DNA of 64,000 nt from Aestuariivirga litoralis (GTDB lineage Bacteria > Pseudomonadota > Alphaproteobacteria > Rhizobiales > Aestuariivirgaceae). The stretch lies in NCBI RefSeq assembly GCF_003234965.1, contig NZ_QKVK01000004.1:248001-312000 (forward strand), written 5' to 3'. The notes beneath the pieces are model-generated. The model was not told the origin of the DNA and ran no database searches. It saw only the letters and a program-made list of their open reading frames with translations. Below are positions 48,948 to 59,396 of this stretch, piece after piece (the first letter of the stretch is position 1; each line of letters begins with the position of its first letter). The position numbers were made by a program, and so were the translations under genes.

Positions 48948-51900
48948 ATGTTCTCATCGATCTTCATCGACCGCCCGCGCCTCGCGGTCGTCATCTCGCT
49001 CGTCATCACCATCGCCGGCTTCGTGGCGATGAAGCAGATTCCCATCGCACAGTTCCCCGACATCGTGCCGCCGCAGGTGCAGGTGACGGCGAGCTATGCC
49101 GGCGCTTCCGCCGAGGTGGTGGAAAGCACCGTGGGACAGCCCATCGAGTCGCGCGTCGTCGGCGTCGACAACATGCTCTACATGAAGTCGACGAGCGGCA
49201 ATGACGGCAGCTATACCCTCACCATCACCTTCGCGGTGGGCACCGACCCAGACCTCAACACGGTCAACGTCCAGAACCGCGTCAAGCTCGCCGAGGCACA
49301 ACTCCCGCAGGAAGTGCGCGCCCAGGGCGTGAGCGTGATGAAGAAGTCCTCCGCCATCCTGCAGATGGTGGCCTTCACCTCGGCGGACCCGAAGCAGGAC
49401 CAACTGTTCCTGTCGAATTACGTCACCATCAACCTGCTCGACAAGCTGAAGCGGGTGCGCGGCGTGGGTGACGTGAGCCTGCTCACCCCAACCGACTATT
49501 CGATGCGTATCTGGATCGACCCGCAGCGCCTCATCGACTACGAGATGGTGCCGACCGACATCATCAATGCCCTGAAGAAGCAGAACGTGCAGGCGGCTAT
49601 CGGCCGCATCGGCTCCTCGCCTTCCTTGCCCGATCAGGCCTTCCAGCTCTCGATCCAGGCGCAGGGCCGCCTCACCTCGCCGGAGGAGTTCGGCAACGTC
49701 GTGATCCGCGCCACCGAGGGCGGCTCCTTCGTCAGGCTGAAGGACGTGGCACGCGTCGAGCTGGGTGCCCGACTGATGGAAACCATGGGCCGCCAGGACG
49801 GCAACCCGGCCGCCGTGATCGGCATCTACCAGGCCCCCGGCGGCAATGCGATCGCCAGTGCCGAAGCCGTGAAGCACATCCTCGAGGAGGCCGATGCCAA
49901 TTTCCCCGAGGGCATGAGCTACAAGATCACCTATGACACCACGCAATTCGTGGAGGAGAGCATCCATGAAGTGGTGAAGACCCTGCTCGAGGCCTTCGTG
50001 CTGGTCGTCATCGTGGTGTTCCTGTTCCTGGGGAGCGTGCGCGCCACCATCATCCCGCTCATCGCCGTGCCCGTCTCGCTCATCGGCACCTTCGCCGTCA
50101 TGATGGCGCTGGGCTTCTCCGCCAACACCGTCTCGCTTCTCGCCCTCGTGCTCGCCATCGGCATCGTGGTGGATGACGCCATCGTGGTTGTCGAGGCCGT
50201 CGAGGCCAAGATGGAGGAGGACCCGAGCCTCTCGCCCAAGGAAGCCGCGCGCCTGGCCATGGGCGAGATCACCGCGCCCATCATCGCCATCACGCTGGTG
50301 CTGATGTCGGTCTTCGTGCCGGTGGCCTTCATCCCCGGCATCTCGGGCCAGCTGTTCAAGCAGTTCGCCGTGGTCGTCACCGTGTCGATGATGATCTCTG
50401 CCCTGAACGCCCTCACCCTTTCTCCCGCCCTCTGCGGCGTGTTGCTGAAGCACAGCCACGGCCCCAAGCGCACCCCCATGCGCCAGATCCTCGGCGGCAT
50501 CAACATGGCACGCGATGGCTACACAGCGGTGGTGAAGCGGCTGGTGCGCCTGTCGATCATCGGCGTTATCGCGCTCGCCGTCATCTTCCCCGTCACCGGC
50601 TGGCTGTTCAAGCACACGCCCTCGGGCTTCCTGCCAGCGGAAGACCAGGGCGCCATCTTCGGCGAGGTGGTGCTGCCGGAGGGCTCCTCCGTCAACGTCA
50701 CCGAGGCGGTGGCAAAGCAGGTCTCGGACATGGCAGGCCAGCAGCCGGGTGTGGCCAGCGTCATGACCGTCGTGGGCTATTCCATGCTCGACGGTCAGGT
50801 GAAGTCGAACTCGGCGCTCCTCGTGCTGACGCTCGATCCCTTCGCCCAGCGCACCGAGCCTGCGCTCAACGTCAATGCCATCATCGGCAAGCTTCTCGCC
50901 AAGGGACAGGCCATCAAGCAGGCCAATGTCATCTTCTACAACCTGCCGCCCATCATCGGGCTCGGCACCGGTTCGGGCTTCGAGTTCCAGCTTCAGGATT
51001 TCTCCGGCGCACCGCCGCGTGAACTCGCCGCCGTGGCCCGCGGCCTGGTCTTCGCGGCGAACCAGAACCCGCAGCTTGGCCGCGTCTTCACCACCTTCGC
51101 CGCCAATACGCCGCAGCTCTTCCTCGACATCGACCGCGACAAGGTGCAGACGCTGGGCGTCGACCTCTCGGACGTCTTCGCGACGCTGCAGGCGGTGCTG
51201 GGCGGGTCCTATGTCAATGACTTCAACCTGTTCGGCCGCACCTGGCAGGTGACCGTGCAGGGCGAGGCAGCGGACCGCGCCAAGATCGACGACATCTACC
51301 GGATATCTGTCCGGAACAAGAAGGGCGAGATGGTCTCGATCCGCTCCTTCGCCGAGGCGCGGCTGATCCTGGCGCCGCAGTCGATCACCCGCTTCAACAA
51401 CGTGCGCAGCGCCACCATCAACGGCAGTCCCGGGCCGGGCTTCAGCTCAGGCCAGGCCATCGCCGCCATGGAGCAGGTGGCGGCCACCTCGCTCCCCAAG
51501 GGCTTCGGCTATGAATGGACCGGCACGGCGCTGCAGGAGAAGGAGGCGAGCGGCAAGACGACCATGATCCTCGGCCTCGCCGTGCTCTTCGCCTATCTCT
51601 TCCTCGTCGGCCTCTATGAGAGCTGGACCATCCCCATCGCGGTGCTGCTCTCGGTCTCGGCGGGCGTGCTGGGTTCGCTGCTGGCGCTCAAGGTCTCGGG
51701 CCTCTCCAACAACCTCTATGCCCAGATCGGCCTTGTGGTGCTGATCGCACTTGCGGCCAAGAACGGCATTCTCATCGTCGAGTTCGCCATGGAGGCGCGG
51801 CGCAAGGGCCATTCGATCCTCGATGCCGCCACGACCGGCGCCAAGGAACGCTTCCGCGCCGTGATGATGACGAGCTTCGCCTTCATCGCCGGCCTGATCC

Positions 51901-52091
51901 CGCTGGTCTTCGCCGAGGGCGCCGGCATGCTCAGCCGCCGGGGCGTGGGCACCACGGTGTTCGGCGGCATGATCGGCGCCTCGGTACTCGGCATCTTCCT
52001 GATCCCGCTGCTCTATGTCACCTTCCAGTGGGCGCGCGAGAAGGTGCATGGCATCGGCAGCGACAAGAAGACGGAGGCAGCGCCGCACTAG
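48948..52091 (+). CDS. RND (HAE1/AcrB-type) multidrug efflux pump
   Basis: A 1047-residue inner-membrane transporter of full length with 12 helices and two large periplasmic loops. The proton-relay aspartates are in [15 protein letters not shown], the N-terminal segment is [13 protein letters not shown], and the C-terminal repeat has [18 protein letters not shown]. It forms a pump with the adaptor upstream. No regulator gene is adjacent. Confidence 0.96.
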   Translation: MFSSIFIDRPRLAVVISLVITIAGFVAMKQIPIAQFPDIVPPQVQVTASYAGASAEVVESTVGQPIESRVVGVDNMLYMKSTSGNDGSYTLTITFAVGTDPDLNTVNVQNRVKLAEAQLPQEVRAQGVSVMKKSSAILQMVAFTSADPKQDQLFLSNYVTINLLDKLKRVRGVGDVSLLTPTDYSMRIWIDPQRLIDYEMVPTDIINALKKQNVQAAIGRIGSSPSLPDQAFQLSIQAQGRLTSPEEFGNVVIRATEGGSFVRLKDVARVELGARLMETMGRQDGNPAAVIGIYQAPGGNAIASAEAVKHILEEADANFPEGMSYKITYDTTQFVEESIHEVVKTLLEAFVLVVIVVFLFLGSVRATIIPLIAVPVSLIGTFAVMMALGFSANTVSLLALVLAIGIVVDDAIVVVEAVEAKMEEDPSLSPKEAARLAMGEITAPIIAITLVLMSVFVPVAFIPGISGQLFKQFAVVVTVSMMISALNALTLSPALCGVLLKHSHGPKRTPMRQILGGINMARDGYTAVVKRLVRLSIIGVIALAVIFPVTGWLFKHTPSGFLPAEDQGAIFGEVVLPEGSSVNVTEAVAKQVSDMAGQQPGVASVMTVVGYSMLDGQVKSNSALLVLTLDPFAQRTEPALNVNAIIGKLLAKGQAIKQANVIFYNLPPIIGLGTGSGFEFQLQDFSGAPPRELAAVARGLVFAANQNPQLGRVFTTFAANTPQLFLDIDRDKVQTLGVDLSDVFATLQAVLGGSYVNDFNLFGRTWQVTVQGEAADRAKIDDIYRISVRNKKGEMVSIRSFAEARLILAPQSITRFNNVRSATINGSPGPGFSSGQAIAAMEQVAATSLPKGFGYEWTGTALQEKEASGKTTMILGLAVLFAYLFLVGLYESWTIPIAVLLSVSAGVLGSLLALKVSGLSNNLYAQIGLVVLIALAAKNGILIVEFAMEARRKGHSILDAATTGAKERFRAVMMTSFAFIAGLIPLVFAEGAGMLSRRGVGTTVFGGMIGASVLGIFLIPLLYVTFQWAREKVHGIGSDKKTEAAPH

Positions 52092-52160
52092 GTTCACGGA
52101 AAGGGTGCTGGCCACAACCGCAATCATCGGTTATGAGGCTCGGCCCTGCTGGAGGAAACC

Positions 52161-53387
52161 ATGTCGCGCCGGCGCGGCAAGTTCGCCGTCATCTTCGTCT
52201 TCATCACCGTGTTCCTCGACATGGTGGGCTTCGGCCTCGTCATGCCGGTGCTGCCGCGCCTCATCGAGGAGGTGAGCGGCACTGACCTCGCCGGCGCCTC
52301 GATCTGGGGCGGTTGGCTGTTCTTTGCCTATGGCGGCATGCAGTTCCTCTTCGGCCCCGCCATCGGCAACCTGTCCGACGCCGTGGGCCGCCGCCCCGTT
52401 CTGCTGCTCTCGGTCTTCGGCCTCGCGGTGGACTACCTGCTCACCGGCTTCGCGCCCAACATCATCTGGCTCTTCGTCGGCCGCGTCTTCGCCGGCATCT
52501 GCGGCGCGTCCTATACCACGGCCAATGCCTTCCTCGCCGACATCACCAGGCCCGAGGAGCGCGCCAAGGTCTTCGGCATGATGGGAGCCGCCTTTGGGCT
52601 GGGCTTCGTCATCGGCCCGGCCATCGGCGGCCTGCTCGGTTCCTTCGGGCCGCGTGTACCCTTCTTCGTTGCGGCGGGCCTCGCCATCCTGAACTTCGCC
52701 TATGGCTGGTTCGTGCTGCCCGAGACACTCGCCCCCGAAAACCGCCGGCCGTTCTCGCTCGCCCGGTCGAACCCCATCGGCGCCCTCAAGGTCTTCGCGC
52801 AATACCGGGGCGTGGTGCCGCTCAGCGCCGTGATGTTCCTCTACTTCCTGTCGACGGCGGTCTACCCCGCGATCTGGGCCTTCTGGGGAATTGCCGCCTT
52901 CGGCTGGACGGAGGCAACCGTGGGCCTGACGCTCGCCGCCTTCGGCCTCCTCGCCGCCATCGTGCAGGGTGGCCTCACCGGCCCCGTCGTCAAATGGCTG
53001 GGAGAGCGCAATGCCGCCGTCTTCGGGCTGGTCACTGCCGTCATCGCACTCGTCGGCTATGGCCTGGCGCCGGGCTTCCTCGCCGTCATGATCCTGCTGG
53101 TCGTCCATGCGCCAGAAGGCTTCGTGCACCCGGCGCTCACCGCCATCATGTCCCACCAGGCGCCGGAGGATGCCCAAGGCGAAATCCAGGGCGGCATCGC
53201 CAGCCTGCAGAGCATCGGCATGCTTCTCGGCACCGTCCTCTTCGCCCAGGTCTTCGGCTGGTTCGCCGTGCCGGGCGCACCGCCCGCCGCGGCAGGCTAC
53301 CCCTTCCTGCTCGCCGCTGTCATGCTGGCGGGAACGCTGGTCTTCTTCCTCACGCTCCGCGAGGTGAAACCCGTCACTCCACCGTGA
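52161..53387 (+). CDS. MFS drug transporter, TetA-like
   Basis: A 408-residue 12-helix major-facilitator protein. The N-terminal helix VFITVFLDMVGFGLVMPVLP and motif A GNLSDAVGRRPVLL are those of the TCR/Tet class; GAAFGLGFVIGPAIGG is motif C of drug antiporters. The exact drug is not readable. It follows the RND pump by 69 bases and overlaps the convergent glmS gene by 14 bases. Confidence 0.9.
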   Translation: MSRRRGKFAVIFVFITVFLDMVGFGLVMPVLPRLIEEVSGTDLAGASIWGGWLFFAYGGMQFLFGPAIGNLSDAVGRRPVLLLSVFGLAVDYLLTGFAPNIIWLFVGRVFAGICGASYTTANAFLADITRPEERAKVFGMMGAAFGLGFVIGPAIGGLLGSFGPRVPFFVAAGLAILNFAYGWFVLPETLAPENRRPFSLARSNPIGALKVFAQYRGVVPLSAVMFLYFLSTAVYPAIWAFWGIAAFGWTEATVGLTLAAFGLLAAIVQGGLTGPVVKWLGERNAAVFGLVTAVIALVGYGLAPGFLAVMILLVVHAPEGFVHPALTAIMSHQAPEDAQGEIQGGIASLQSIGMLLGTVLFAQVFGWFAVPGAPPAAAGYPFLLAAVMLAGTLVFFLTLREVKPVTPP

Positions 53388-55200
53388 CGGACTTGGCGAG
53401 GTTCCTCGGCTGATCCACATCCGTGCCGATGAACACCGCGGCGTGATAGGCGAGGAGCTGCACCGGCACCGCATAGAGGAGCGGGCTGACGAAGGGATGG
53501 GCCTTCGGAACACGGATCGACCGGAAGGCCTTGTGCTCATTGTCCGTCATGCCGTGGTCGTCGGTCAGCAGCACGATCTTGCCACCGCGCGCTGCCACCT
53601 CCTCCATGTTGGAGATCGTCTTGTCGTAAAGCTCGTCATGTGGAGCAATCACGATGACCGGCACGTTCTCGTCGATGAGCGCAATGGGCCCATGCTTCAG
53701 TTCGCCCGCCGCATAGCCCTCGGCGTGGATGTAGGAAATTTCCTTGAGCTTGAGGGCACCCTCCAGCGCGATCGGGTAGTTCAGCCCCCGTCCGAGGAAG
53801 AGCACGTCCCGCGCATTGGCGATCTCGCGCGCCACGTCGGCGATGTGCTTCTCCTCCTTCAGGATCTCCGTCATCTGCCGCGGCGCCATGATCAGCGCAC
53901 TGACAAGCTCCCGCTCCTGCTCCAGCGTGAGCGTGCCACGCAGCTTGCCAGCGAGGATGGCAAGGCAGGCGAGCGCCGTGAGCTGGCAGGTGAAGGCCTT
54001 GGTGGAGGCCACACCGATCTCTGGCCCCGCATAGGTGCGGAACACCATTTCGCTCTCGCGCGCGATCGTCGATTCCGGCACGTTGACGATGGCCAGCGTA
54101 TGCTGGCCCTGCTGCTTGCAGTAGCGCAGGGCGGCGAGGGTATCCGCCGTCTCGCCCGATTGCGACACGACAATCGCCAGTCCGTTCTTCGGCAAGGGCG
54201 CCTCCCGGTAACGGAACTCGGAGGCGATATCCACTTCGGTGGGCAGTCGGGCGATGCGTTCGAACCAGTACTTGGCCGTGAGGCCTGCGTAGGAGGCGGT
54301 GCCGCAGGCGGTGATGGTGATCCGGTCGAGTGCCGCAAAGTCGAAGGGCAGCTTCTCCGGCACACGCACCGTGCCCTCGGCGAAGTCGACATATTCGGCG
54401 AGCGTATGGCCGATGACCTCCGGCTGCTCCTCGATCTCCTTGGCCATGAAGTGGCGGTGGTTGCCCTTGTCCACCAGCATGGTCGAAGCCTGGCTGAAGC
54501 TCATCGGCCGCTTCACCGGCTTGCCATCGGCATCATGGATCTCGACCGAATGGTGCGTCAGCACCGCCCAGTCGCCATCCTCGAGATAGGTGATGCGGTT
54601 GGTGAAGGGCGAGAGCGCAATGGCATCGCTGCCGACGAACATCTCGCCATTGCCATGGCCGATGGCCAGCGGCGGACCGTTGCGGGCGGCGATCATCAGG
54701 TCGTTCTCGCCCTTGAACAGGATGGCCAGCGCGAAGGCGCCATGGAGCCTCGAGAGCACCGCCTTCACCGCCTCGCGCGGCGCCCTGCCCCGCTTCATCT
54801 CGCGTGACAGGAGCTGCGCCACCACTTCCGTGTCGGTCTGCGTGGTGAACACGGCGCCATCCGCGATCAGTTCATCCTTCAATGCCCTGAAATTCTCGAT
54901 GATGCCATTGTGCACCACGACCACGTCTCCCACCGTGTGCGGGTGCGCATTGGTCTCGGTGACGCCACCATGGGTGGCCCAGCGTGTATGGCCGATGCCG
55001 GACGTTCCCTCCAGCGGCTCGCGCGCCAGGAGGCTGGCCAGGTTCTTCAGCTTGCCAACGGCGCGACGGCGCTCGATGCCGTGCGATGTCAGCGTTGCGA
55101 CGCCGGCCGAGTCATAGCCGCGGTATTCGAGCCGCCGCAGCGCCTCGACGATGTTGTCCGCCACGGGTTCCTTGCCGAGAATGCCAACGATGCCGCACAT
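53374..55200 (-). CDS. glmS: Glucosamine-fructose-6-phosphate aminotransferase
   Basis: A 608-residue enzyme that makes glucosamine 6-phosphate. The N-terminal amidotransferase starts MCGIVGI with Cys2 as nucleophile; two SIS isomerase domains follow (VSQSGETADTLAALRYCK and LGRGLNYPIALEGALKLKE), ending in the typical DQPRNLAKSVTVE. It is 12 bases downstream of glmU, so the two UDP-GlcNAc genes are co-transcribed. Confidence 0.98.
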   Translation of the reverse strand: MCGIVGILGKEPVADNIVEALRRLEYRGYDSAGVATLTSHGIERRRAVGKLKNLASLLAREPLEGTSGIGHTRWATHGGVTETNAHPHTVGDVVVVHNGIIENFRALKDELIADGAVFTTQTDTEVVAQLLSREMKRGRAPREAVKAVLSRLHGAFALAILFKGENDLMIAARNGPPLAIGHGNGEMFVGSDAIALSPFTNRITYLEDGDWAVLTHHSVEIHDADGKPVKRPMSFSQASTMLVDKGNHRHFMAKEIEEQPEVIGHTLAEYVDFAEGTVRVPEKLPFDFAALDRITITACGTASYAGLTAKYWFERIARLPTEVDIASEFRYREAPLPKNGLAIVVSQSGETADTLAALRYCKQQGQHTLAIVNVPESTIARESEMVFRTYAGPEIGVASTKAFTCQLTALACLAILAGKLRGTLTLEQERELVSALIMAPRQMTEILKEEKHIADVAREIANARDVLFLGRGLNYPIALEGALKLKEISYIHAEGYAAGELKHGPIALIDENVPVIVIAPHDELYDKTISNMEEVAARGGKIVLLTDDHGMTDNEHKAFRSIRVPKAHPFVSPLLYAVPVQLLAYHAAVFIGTDVDQPRNLAKSVTVE

Positions 55201-55212
55201 GTAATCAGGGTC

Positions 55213-56565
55213 CTACTTGTTCTTGCGCGCAGCCTTGCGGGCCGCCTTCATCTCACGATAGCGCCTGGCCCAGCCCTCCCGCAGGTCAAGCTCTGCGCGG
55301 GTCATGGCCAGGGCATCGGCCGGAACGTTGCGGGTGATGACACTGCCCGCCGCGATCGATGCCCCGTTACCCACCGCAACCGGCGCCACGAGCGCCGTGT
55401 TGGAGCCAACAAAGACATTCTCCCCAATGTCGGTGAGGTGCTTTTCGTAGCCATCGTAATTGCAGGTGATGGTACCGGCACCGATGTTGGTCTTCGCGCC
55501 GACGCGGGCATCACCGATATAGCTCAGGTGATTGGCCTTGGCGCCCTTGCCGATCACGGCCTTCTTCACCTCGACGAAATTGCCGATATGGGCGTCCTCG
55601 CCGATCATCGCACCGGGCCGCAACCGGGCATAGGGGCCGATCCGCGCGCCGGCTTCGATGGTGGCGCCCTCGACATGGGAGAAGGCCAGGATTTCAACCC
55701 CGTCGCCGATCAGCACGCCGGGGCCGAAGACGACGTTGGGTTCGATCACGACGTCCTGCCCCACCGCCGTATCGGCAGAAAAGAACACCGTCTCCGGCGC
55801 CACCAGCGTTGCCCCGTTCAGCATGTGCCGCCGCCGGTATGACTGCTGCAGCGTCTTCTCGATTCCCGCAAGCTGGAGGCGGTCGTTGACGCCTGCAACC
55901 TCCGCCTCCGGGCAAAGGGCGAGCCGGCACGGAAAACCGCAGGACGCCGCCAGATCAACGAGGTCGGTGAGGTAGTATTCCCCCTTGGCGTTGGCATTTC
56001 CAAGCTGGGGGACGAGCGACCACAGGAGCGCGGCGTCGATGGCGATGATGCCGGAGTTGCAGAGGCCGATGGCCCGCTCGGCCGGGCTCGCATCGAGTTC
56101 CTCCCGGATCTTCACCACGCTGCCGTCGGCGTCCTGAAGCAGTCGACCATAGCCATGAGGGTTGGAGGCCTCGAAGCCGAGCACCGCCATCCCGTGCCCG
56201 GCAAGACCCGTCAGTCCCCGCAGGGTGCCGGTCGAAATCAGCGGCACATCGCCGTAGAGCACCAGAACGGTGCCGGTGAAATCCTGCAACTGCTCCCGCG
56301 CCATGGCAACGGCATGGCCGGTGCCGAGGCGCTCTGACTGCACCGCCAGGCGTGCGCCCGGGATCACGGTGCGCGCCTCCTGCCAGACGGCCTCCATGTC
56401 GGGGCCGACGACGACCACGGCGTGCCGTGGGTCGAGGGCCCGTGCCGCATGCAGAACATGCGCCAGCAGGCTCCGGCCCGCGGCCCGGTGCAGCACCTTG
56501 GGCAAGGCCGACTTCATCCGCGTGCCCTTGCCCGCGGCCAGCACGATGATCGCGATATCTGTCAT
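55213..56565 (-). CDS. glmU: Bifunctional N-acetylglucosamine-1-phosphate uridyltransferase / glucosamine-1-phosphate acetyltransferase
   Basis: A 450-residue two-domain enzyme. The uridyltransferase begins LAAGKGTRMKSALPKVLH, and the C-terminal left-handed beta-helix carries hexapeptide repeats through ARVGAKTNIGAGTITCNYDG. It makes UDP-GlcNAc for peptidoglycan and lipid A. The ATG at 56565 with GGGA upstream is chosen over a GTG-like upstream start. Confidence 0.97.
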   Translation of the reverse strand: MTDIAIIVLAAGKGTRMKSALPKVLHRAAGRSLLAHVLHAARALDPRHAVVVVGPDMEAVWQEARTVIPGARLAVQSERLGTGHAVAMAREQLQDFTGTVLVLYGDVPLISTGTLRGLTGLAGHGMAVLGFEASNPHGYGRLLQDADGSVVKIREELDASPAERAIGLCNSGIIAIDAALLWSLVPQLGNANAKGEYYLTDLVDLAASCGFPCRLALCPEAEVAGVNDRLQLAGIEKTLQQSYRRRHMLNGATLVAPETVFFSADTAVGQDVVIEPNVVFGPGVLIGDGVEILAFSHVEGATIEAGARIGPYARLRPGAMIGEDAHIGNFVEVKKAVIGKGAKANHLSYIGDARVGAKTNIGAGTITCNYDGYEKHLTDIGENVFVGSNTALVAPVAVGNGASIAAGSVITRNVPADALAMTRAELDLREGWARRYREMKAARKAARKNK

Positions 56566-56652
56566 TGCAGTCCCGGTCGCAAAAGGAATCCCATGGCCCC
56601 CCGCTAGCATGTCTGCCCGGTTGAGGCGATAGCAAGGCGCCCTGCAATTGTA

Positions 56653-56681
56653 TTGACCCCACCCCCACCCCCCACTATGTT
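56653..56681 (+). promoter_or_regulatory. Candidate promoter for tRNA-Lys
   Basis: TTGACC (56653-56658) and TATGTT (56676-56681) are 17 bases apart. The tRNA starts 34 bases further on. It is divergent from glmU. Confidence 0.5.
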
Positions 56682-56715
56682 CCGCGCGCGTTCGCCGGGC
56701 ATTCCTTCCGGTCGT

Positions 56716-56790
56716 GGGCCCGTAGCTCAGCGGTAGAGCATCTGACTTTTAATCAGAGGGTCTCGGGTTCGATCCCCGACGGGCTCACCA
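56716..56790 (+). tRNA. tRNA-Lys(TTT)
   Basis: A 75-base tRNA with acceptor GGGCCCG pairing with CGGGCTC (one G-U), D arm GTAGCTCAGCGGTAGAGC, anticodon TTT in the CTTTTAA loop, T arm GGGTTCGATCCCC, and encoded CCA. Confidence 0.95.
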
Positions 56791-57195
56791 CATTTTCCGA
56801 CGGCATTGACGATCGAATGGCGGCGCGCAGTTCCTGCGCTGGTTGTGGCGCACGGCCGAGGCTGGTCTCCGGGTCGTGGCGAATCCCTCGATCAGGGCGG
56901 CCAAGGGGGTGCTGGAATTGGCACGCATGGCGCGAACATCCAGGGTGCCAGCACGGCCCGCGTCCAGCCAATTCTGAAACGCGTTTTGATGAATGAGTAT
57001 TTATACTTACGTGACACCTGCAATGGTGAAGTGTAACTACGGAACTGTCGATTTCTTGATGGAAATCAAGATAAGCACCATCACATATGCACTATATGAT
57101 GCAAGTGATTAGCAATCGTTTCCGAAGCCGTTGGCAGGTTTCGTGGGCGGTCTGCAAGACGCCGAGGGCATCGTTTGCCCAGGAAGGATAGCAAC
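56791..57195. other. Intergenic region with AT-rich segment, no gene seen
   Basis: The 405 bases between tRNA-Lys and the metzincin gene hold no convincing gene. The first half is GC-rich. From about 56985 to 57120 the DNA is distinctly AT-rich and includes a perfect hairpin CTTGAT-GGAA-ATCAAG at 57055-57070. It probably contains the promoter of the downstream protease gene, but I cannot assign hexamers with confidence. Confidence 0.5.
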
Positions 57196-59271
57196 GTGAA
57201 CATCTCCGCAACGACAAAGCTGGTGATTTCGGCATCCCTCCTCCTTGCTGCGGGTGCGTTCCACGCCGGGGCTGAGAACATGCAGCCGCTGCCCAAGCTG
57301 CCGATCCAGGACAGGCTGCAACCCTTCCCAGGAATCGACATCGGCGTGAAGCAGGCGAAAGGTCAGGATGCGGTCGATCGGCTGGGAATCCACTTGCCCG
57401 ATGTCGCCGCCTGGTATGGCAAGACGCCGGACGAGTTTCGCAAGGAACTTCTGACCGACAAGCACATGCGCCTCGATCAAAACGGCCGGCTCTATGCCGT
57501 ATGGGAGATGAATGCTCCCTTGCCGGCAGAGCAGCAGCCCTCGGCGCAGCAACCCTCCTCGATACAGGACGGTGGCCTCGTCAGCCTGGACCAGACCTTC
57601 TATCTTCACAGCCACCCGGGCGCGAACCGCACGATCTATCTCAATTTCACCGGCGACACGATCACCGGAACGGCATGGAACGCCAGCCAGGGCAAGTCGA
57701 CGATCGTCGCCACGCCCTTCGACCTCGACGGCAACCCCGGGTCGTTTTCCACCGAGGAACTGCAGCGCATCCAGTATATCTGGCAGCGTGTCGCCGAGGA
57801 TTATGCGCCCTTTGACGTCGACGTGACCACGCAGCGCCCGTCAGACGACGTTCTGACCCGGTCGGACGTCAACGACAAGGTGTTCGGAACCACCGTCGTG
57901 ATCACCAAGAAGGACGGTGTCTACAACTGCACCTGCGGTGGCATCGCCTATATCGGGGTCTTCGACGCATTCGCCGGCAGCAAGCCTCCGAACTATTACA
58001 AGCCAGCCTTCGTGTTCTACGACATGCTGGGAAGCGGCAATGAAAAGGCCGTTGCGGAGGCGATTTCGCACGAGGCAGGCCACAACATGGGCCTGCATCA
58101 TGACGGCCAGGGCAGCAACGCCTATTATGCCGGGCAGGGAAATGATGCCACGACGGGATGGGCCCCCATCATGGGCGTGGGCTATTACCGGCCGCTGGTG
58201 CAGTTCAGCAAGGGCGAGTATTCCGGCGCCAGCAACAAGGAAGATGACTTCGTCATTGCCCAGAACTTCGGCCTGCCGCTCCGGCTCGATGACTATGGCA
58301 GCAATACGGGAACCGCGACCCCCTTCGTCCAGCGCCTTTCCGGCAACACCGTCAGCGGCAGCATGGACGGCGTGATCGAGACCACCAGCGACAGGGACGT
58401 GTTTGCGATTACCGCAGGCGTCGGACCGCTCCAGGCCAATGTCATGCCGGCGAACCGGTCTCCCGACGTCGATCTCGTCCTGACCCTCCTGGACTCTGCC
58501 GGCCGGGTCCTGGCGACACAAAACCCCATCAACGAGTTGAAGTCGGCCCTGGCCTACAACATCACGACGCAAGGCACCTACTTTCTGGAGGTCAGGGGCA
58601 CCGGTCAGGGAGACCCTGCCGTCACAGGCTATTCGTCCTATGGCAGCGTTGGCAACTTCCGTCTGACCGCCAGCTATGCCCCGCCGGTGGGGACGCCGCC
58701 ACGCCCCGTCATCGTTGCGTCGCGCAACACGGGACCCGCTCCCCTTGCCGTGACCCTCGATGGCAGGAATTCGACCGATGATGGCCGGGTGGCCTTCTGG
58801 TACTGGGACTTTGGCGACGGCAACAGCGATGTGAGCGGCTCCATGGCGCTCGTGAACCACGTCTATCAGGTTGCCGGAACCTATCTGGCCCGGCTGACGG
58901 TGGTGGACAATTCCGGGCTGAGCGCCAGCACCTCCCAGGTCATCAACGTCAGTGTTCCGGCACCGCTGTCGAACGTGCAGAGCATCGAGATGTCGCTGAA
59001 GACCAACAGCAAGGGCTATGCCTGGGCCGTGGCATCGGTGACGGTCGTCGATCACATGGGAAAGCCGCTTTCGGGCGCCAAAGTGACCGGAAGCTGGAAT
59101 GGCATCGTCAGCAAGAACGTCACCGCCACGACGAACAAATATGGCAAGGTGACGCTGACCGCCCCCAAGACCAAGGCATCGGGCTGCTTCGCCCTGACCA
59201 TCACAGGGATCATAAAGACCGGTTATCCGTTCAACGGCGCCTCGAACCGTACCGGCCAGATCTGCCGCTGA
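57196..59271 (+). CDS. Secreted metzincin protease with PPC-like and PKD domains
   Basis: A 691-residue exported protein. After the signal peptide (cleavage near HAGAE) comes a pro-region and a metzincin catalytic domain with HEAGHNMGLHH (ligands His292, His296, His302, catalytic Glu293) and a Met-turn candidate IMGVGYY. Residues about 375-495 look like a PPC (pre-peptidase C-terminal) domain. Residues about 502-585 are a PKD domain (YWDFGDGNS), followed by an Ig-like end. The GTG at 57196 has AGGAAGGA upstream; the TTG at 57175 is weaker. Secreted proteolysis is the likely role; substrate unknown. Confidence 0.85.
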   Translation: MNISATTKLVISASLLLAAGAFHAGAENMQPLPKLPIQDRLQPFPGIDIGVKQAKGQDAVDRLGIHLPDVAAWYGKTPDEFRKELLTDKHMRLDQNGRLYAVWEMNAPLPAEQQPSAQQPSSIQDGGLVSLDQTFYLHSHPGANRTIYLNFTGDTITGTAWNASQGKSTIVATPFDLDGNPGSFSTEELQRIQYIWQRVAEDYAPFDVDVTTQRPSDDVLTRSDVNDKVFGTTVVITKKDGVYNCTCGGIAYIGVFDAFAGSKPPNYYKPAFVFYDMLGSGNEKAVAEAISHEAGHNMGLHHDGQGSNAYYAGQGNDATTGWAPIMGVGYYRPLVQFSKGEYSGASNKEDDFVIAQNFGLPLRLDDYGSNTGTATPFVQRLSGNTVSGSMDGVIETTSDRDVFAITAGVGPLQANVMPANRSPDVDLVLTLLDSAGRVLATQNPINELKSALAYNITTQGTYFLEVRGTGQGDPAVTGYSSYGSVGNFRLTASYAPPVGTPPRPVIVASRNTGPAPLAVTLDGRNSTDDGRVAFWYWDFGDGNSDVSGSMALVNHVYQVAGTYLARLTVVDNSGLSASTSQVINVSVPAPLSNVQSIEMSLKTNSKGYAWAVASVTVVDHMGKPLSGAKVTGSWNGIVSKNVTATTNKYGKVTLTAPKTKASGCFALTITGIIKTGYPFNGASNRTGQICR

Positions 59272-59396
59272 CGGACACGGCCCCCTTGGCGGCGGCGCTG
59301 GCGGCGCAAGCTGGCCGAAGATGACGCTTTTGGGCGGCCTTTCGCGCCGCGAAGTCGACTAGCGTGGCGCCTTATCCAAACAGGATCGGGGCTGAC

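Noticed and set aside
55201-55212. glmS ribozyme
   Set aside because: The gap between glmU and glmS is 12 bases, far too short, and this ribozyme is typical of Gram-positive bacteria.
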